NCBI GenBank assembly: GCA_018644785.1
Contig: JABGPV010000240.1
Coordinates: 1-7,668 of the forward strand
Source of the DNA: Deltaproteobacteria bacterium
GTDB taxonomy: Bacteria; Desulfobacterota; DSM-4660; Desulfatiglandales; Desulfatiglandaceae
Length of the DNA: 7,668 bases
Direction: 5' to 3'
Position numbers and translations under genes: made by a program. The stretch's first letter is position 1. Each line of letters begins with the position of its first letter. The notes under the pieces were generated by a model, which worked only from the letters and a program-made list of their open reading frames with translations, had not been told where the DNA came from and made no database searches. This document shows positions 5,640-7,668 of this stretch, piece after piece.

Positions 5640-5843
5640 TTATTCCCTGGGGCCTGAAATTTCCATTTCCCGGATCACCGTCTTTACACGCGCCAAGTTC
5701 CTTTTTGCCTTCAGTAACATGGCCGTATTTCCAAGCTGTCCAGTCGCCTTTTGAAACCGCAGGTTGAAAAGTTCCTGACTCGTCTCCCTTGCGCGCTCTT
5801 CAAGCTCTTCAACGCTCAGATCTCTAAGTTTAGTGGCCTTCAT
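5640..5843 (-). CDS. rpmC: 50S ribosomal protein L29
   Basis: L29 is a small two-helix protein near the peptide exit tunnel, next to L23, where trigger factor and SRP dock. The 67 residues form the expected antiparallel helical hairpin: MKATKLRDLSVEELEERARE (1-20), the hallmark LFNLRFQKATGQLGNT (25-40), and a basic second helix with ARVKTVIREME (51-61). The ATG at 5843 lies only 4 nt after the rplP stop. Its AGGAGAGG ribosome-binding site sits inside the last codons of rplP, 8 nt before the ATG, which implies translational coupling. Confidence 0.97.
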   Translation of the reverse strand: MKATKLRDLSVEELEERARETSQELFNLRFQKATGQLGNTAMLLKAKRNLARVKTVIREMEISGPRE

Positions 5844-5847
5844 GATT

Positions 5848-6258
5848 TTAACCTCTCCTGCTCATGAATCTGGTGGCAAAGGGCAATTTGTGCCCTGCAA
5901 GACGAAACGCCTCGCCAGCCACTTCCTTCGTAACGCCTTCCAATTCATACAGGACCCGGCCAGGCTTGACAACGGCAACCCAACCGTCCGGTGCACCCTT
6001 GCCCTTACCCATTCTGGTTTCAAGGGGTTTCTTCCCAACCGGCTTATCAGGAAAAATCCTGATCCAGACTTTTCCACCACGCTTCACATGCCGTGTTACC
6101 GCAATCCGGGCAGATTCAATCTGTTGGGAAGACATCAAGCCGCACTCGGTTGCCTGCAATCCGAACTCGCCAAATTCGAGCGTAGCACCACGCCTTGCCT
6201 TTCCTTTGGTCCGCCCCTTCTGCCTTTTTCGATATTTGACTTTTTTTGGGCTAAGCAT
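5848..6258 (-). CDS. rplP: 50S ribosomal protein L16
   Basis: L16 binds near the A site and central protuberance of the 50S subunit and helps position aminoacyl-tRNA. The 136-residue product has normal length: [16 protein letters not shown] (1-16), EFGEFGLQA (28-36), QQIESARIA (45-53), [13 protein letters not shown] (62-74), and RMGKGKG (82-88). Arg82 aligns with E. coli Arg81, the residue hydroxylated by the YcfD/RoxA oxygenase there. Whether this organism does so cannot be seen. The ATG at 6258 lies inside rpsC: ATGCTTAG is shared, an 8-nt overlap and the only gene overlap in the window, consistent with coupled translation. Confidence 0.98.
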   Translation of the reverse strand: MLSPKKVKYRKRQKGRTKGKARRGATLEFGEFGLQATECGLMSSQQIESARIAVTRHVKRGGKVWIRIFPDKPVGKKPLETRMGKGKGAPDGWVAVVKPGRVLYELEGVTKEVAGEAFRLAGHKLPFATRFMSRRG

Positions 6259-6910
6259 CAGCTCTTCCTACTTTCTGTTTCTTCTCAGGCAATATCTCAC
6301 CCTTAAAAATCGTCACTTTTACGCCGATAACACCATAAGTTGTAAACGCTTGCGCAAACCCGTAATCGATATCTGCCCGGATCGTGTGAAGCGGTACCCG
6401 GCCTTCCCTATACCATTCCCGCCGCGCCATCTCCGCACCGCCAAGCCTTCCGGCGCACGCAATTTTTATACCCTGAGCGCCGAACCGCAATGCTGAGGTC
6501 ACACTTTTTTTCATGGCCCTTCTAAATGCAACGCGCCGTTCAAGCTGAGTAGCCACATTTTCCGCAACCAACTGGGCATCAACCTCTGCTTTTCGCACTT
6601 CCTGAATATCGAGGATAACATCGCGCTTGATCATTTTTTCAAGATCTTTTTTTGTTTTCTCAATTTCAACGCCTTTTTTCCCAATCACAATACCCGGCCG
6701 CGCCGCATGCATTCTGATGCGAACCTTGCTCGCAGCTCTCTCGATCTCGATCTTTGACACACCGGCCTGATAAACGCGTTTCTTCAAGAACTTCCGAATC
6801 CTATAGTCTTCATAGACAAAGGTGCTATACTGACCTACCGCAAACCACCTCGAATCCCAATCCTTGATGATTCCCAATCTAAAACTGATTGGATGAACTT
6901 TCTGTCCCAA
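6251..6910 (-). CDS. rpsC: 30S ribosomal protein S3
   Basis: S3 lines the mRNA entry tunnel of the 30S subunit with S4 and S5 and takes part in mRNA helicase activity. The 219-residue product begins [13 protein letters not shown]. It has a type-2 KH domain with GKKG (77-80) in [15 protein letters not shown] (71-85), and the C-terminal S3 domain with [23 protein letters not shown] (154-176) and [22 protein letters not shown] (180-201). The C-terminal tail is shorter than in E. coli S3 (about 232 residues). The start is TTG at 6910, fixed by the near-invariant GQKVHP that follows and by a strong GGAGGT ribosome-binding site five bases upstream. It follows rplV by 54 nt and overlaps rplP by 8 nt. 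Confidence 0.98.
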   Translation of the reverse strand: MGQKVHPISFRLGIIKDWDSRWFAVGQYSTFVYEDYRIRKFLKKRVYQAGVSKIEIERAASKVRIRMHAARPGIVIGKKGVEIEKTKKDLEKMIKRDVILDIQEVRKAEVDAQLVAENVATQLERRVAFRRAMKKSVTSALRFGAQGIKIACAGRLGGAEMARREWYREGRVPLHTIRADIDYGFAQAFTTYGVIGVKVTIFKGEILPEKKQKVGRADA

Positions 6911-6964
6911 TATTCACCTCCAGTGTGTTCAAGAGACCCTTTTCTGGTTAAACAATACCAAAGC

Positions 6965-7300
6965 TTACGGCTTTTCTTCCAGAACAACGGTTAAATGGCT
7001 GGTCCTTTTAAGTATCTTGGTTGCCCGCCCCAAAGCTCTCGGGCGCCACCTTTTATGGGTTGGACCCTCATCAGCAAAAATTCTTGAGACGTAAAGACTG
7101 TCCACATCCATATCCGTATTTTCCTGTGCATTGGCGACCGCGGAATCAACCAGTTTCTTAAGGATTTTGGCGCCCTTTTGAGGCGCAAAAGAGAGCAAAC
7201 CCAACGCATCTTCAACCTTTTCCCCCCGGACCTGCGCCATAACCAACCGAATTTTCTGAGGGGAGATCCTCACAAACCTTGCAACTGCCTTGATTTCCAT
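6965..7300 (-). CDS. rplV: 50S ribosomal protein L22
   Basis: L22 is a 50S protein whose long beta-hairpin reaches into the peptide exit tunnel, where changes give macrolide resistance in other bacteria. The 111-residue product has the globular domain (VARFVRISPQKIRLVMAQVRG, 6-26; KLVDSAVANAQEN, 49-61) and the hairpin region EGPTHKRWRPRALGRATKI (78-96), then TSHLTVVL (100-107). Nothing in the loop suggests a deletion or insertion. The ATG at 7300 has a GAAGGGA ribosome-binding site. It is separated from rpsS by a 113-nt spacer holding a small hairpin, and from rpsC by 54 nt. Confidence 0.97.
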   Translation of the reverse strand: MEIKAVARFVRISPQKIRLVMAQVRGEKVEDALGLLSFAPQKGAKILKKLVDSAVANAQENTDMDVDSLYVSRIFADEGPTHKRWRPRALGRATKILKRTSHLTVVLEEKP

Positions 7301-7413
7301 ATTCCCTTCTCACAAATCTTTCAATAACCTGGCATCAGGTTTTTGAATTTCCCGGTTTTACGACGCTTCAGTCTATCTTTTCAGGCCGTCACTACGGGGT
7401 AAAAGGTGCGCTT
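7301..7413 (-). promoter_or_regulatory. rpsS-rplV spacer with perfect 6-bp hairpin
   Basis: This 113-nt gap is longer than most in the block. On the minus strand AACCTG-ATGC-CAGGTT (7341-7326) is a perfect 6-bp stem with a 4-nt loop, about 25 nt before the rplV ATG. A weaker CCGT/ACGG 4-bp stem lies at 7397-7386. No T-run follows the first hairpin on the transcribed strand. A role in rplV translation or mRNA processing is possible but unsupported beyond the fold. Confidence 0.35.
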
Positions 7414-7668
7414 TCAGCCTTTCAACTTGCTTTTCCTGTCCCCTGCATGGCTGTAAAAAGTACGTGTTGGTGCAAATTCCCCCAACTTGTGACCCACCAT
7501 GTCCTCTGAAACAAACACGGGCAGAAATTTTCTACCATTATGCACTGCAAAGGTTAAGCCGACAAATTCAGGAAGCACAGTGGACCTGCGAGACCAGGTT
7601 TTTATGATCTTCCGACTCATGGTTTCCCTCGCTTCATCGGCCTTCTTTATCAAATGCCCATCGACAAA
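7414..7668 (-). CDS. rpsS: 30S ribosomal protein S19 (5' end cut by window)
   Basis: S19 sits in the head of the 30S subunit, in complex with S13, and contacts the large subunit. The frame is open to the right edge: 84 residues are visible, starting [15 protein letters not shown]. The missing N-terminus is expected to be about nine residues (the MPRSLKKGP-type start). Diagnostic motifs are TWSRRST, the [16 protein letters not shown] strand pair and the C-terminal [19 protein letters not shown] at 7653 inside the gene encodes Leu in the conserved DGHLIKK and is not the start. The next gene, rplV, follows after 113 nt. Upstream one expects rplB. Confidence 0.97.
   Translation of the reverse strand, partial: FVDGHLIKKADEARETMSRKIIKTWSRRSTVLPEFVGLTFAVHNGRKFLPVFVSEDMVGHKLGEFAPTRTFYSHAGDRKSKLKG

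Noticed and set aside
5864..6496. Plus-strand ORF of 210 codons
   Set aside because: It lies opposite rplP and rpsC, both certain genes, and its composition is that of a reverse-frame shadow.
7326..7344. Hairpin plus T-run read as a plus-strand terminator
   Set aside because: There is no plus-strand gene for it to terminate, and the 6-bp stem is weak. On the transcribed strand no T-run follows.
7651..7653. TTG at 7653 as the start of rpsS
   Set aside because: The codons upstream to the window edge read FVDGH in frame, matching the conserved S19 N-terminus, so the gene is cut off by the window and this codon is an internal Leu.

Overview
The window is one uninterrupted block of ribosomal-protein genes, all on the minus strand: the distal part of an S10 operon running straight into an spc operon. 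In transcription order (right to left) it holds rpsS (5' end cut off), rplV, rpsC, rplP, rpmC, rpsQ, rplN, rplX, rplE, rpsN (zinc type), rpsH, rplF, rplR, rpsE, rpmD, rplO and secY (3' end cut off). No plus-strand gene, RNA gene, mobile element or CRISPR array is supported.

Organism: a bacterium of moderate GC content. The gene order is near universal, so it says little about lineage. The protein wording (for example the L5, S3 and L24 sequences), the short zinc-ribbon S14 and an L24 that keeps two CxxC pairs fit a deltaproteobacterium (Desulfobacterota) best. This is inference from remembered family sequences, not a search.

Layout: 6911-7668 carries rpsS and rplV with a 113-nt spacer between them. 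5848-6910 carries rpsC and rplP, which overlap by 8 nt. 4559-5843 carries rpmC, rpsQ, rplN and rplX, closely spaced. 3226-4558 carries a 114-nt leader, rplE, rpsN, a hairpin-bearing spacer and rpsH. 1347-3183 carries rplF, rplR, a 129-nt spacer, rpsE and rpmD. 1-1328 carries rplO and secY. No gap without a gene exceeds 130 nt. No intrinsic terminator or convincing promoter was seen, and the rpsQ-rplN gap, where E. coli has its spc promoter, is only 33 nt.

Function: sixteen genes supply parts of the 30S and 50S subunits. secY supplies the channel through which ribosomes insert or export proteins. Cotranscription keeps subunit proteins in balance. The gene set is ordinary. The less ordinary details are in translation initiation: four of the sixteen visible starts are TTG and one is GTG, a 24-nt ribosome-binding-site/start cassette is nearly duplicated ahead of rpmD and rplE, and several spacers can form hairpins that could be autoregulatory sites. 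I found no evidence of a novel system.
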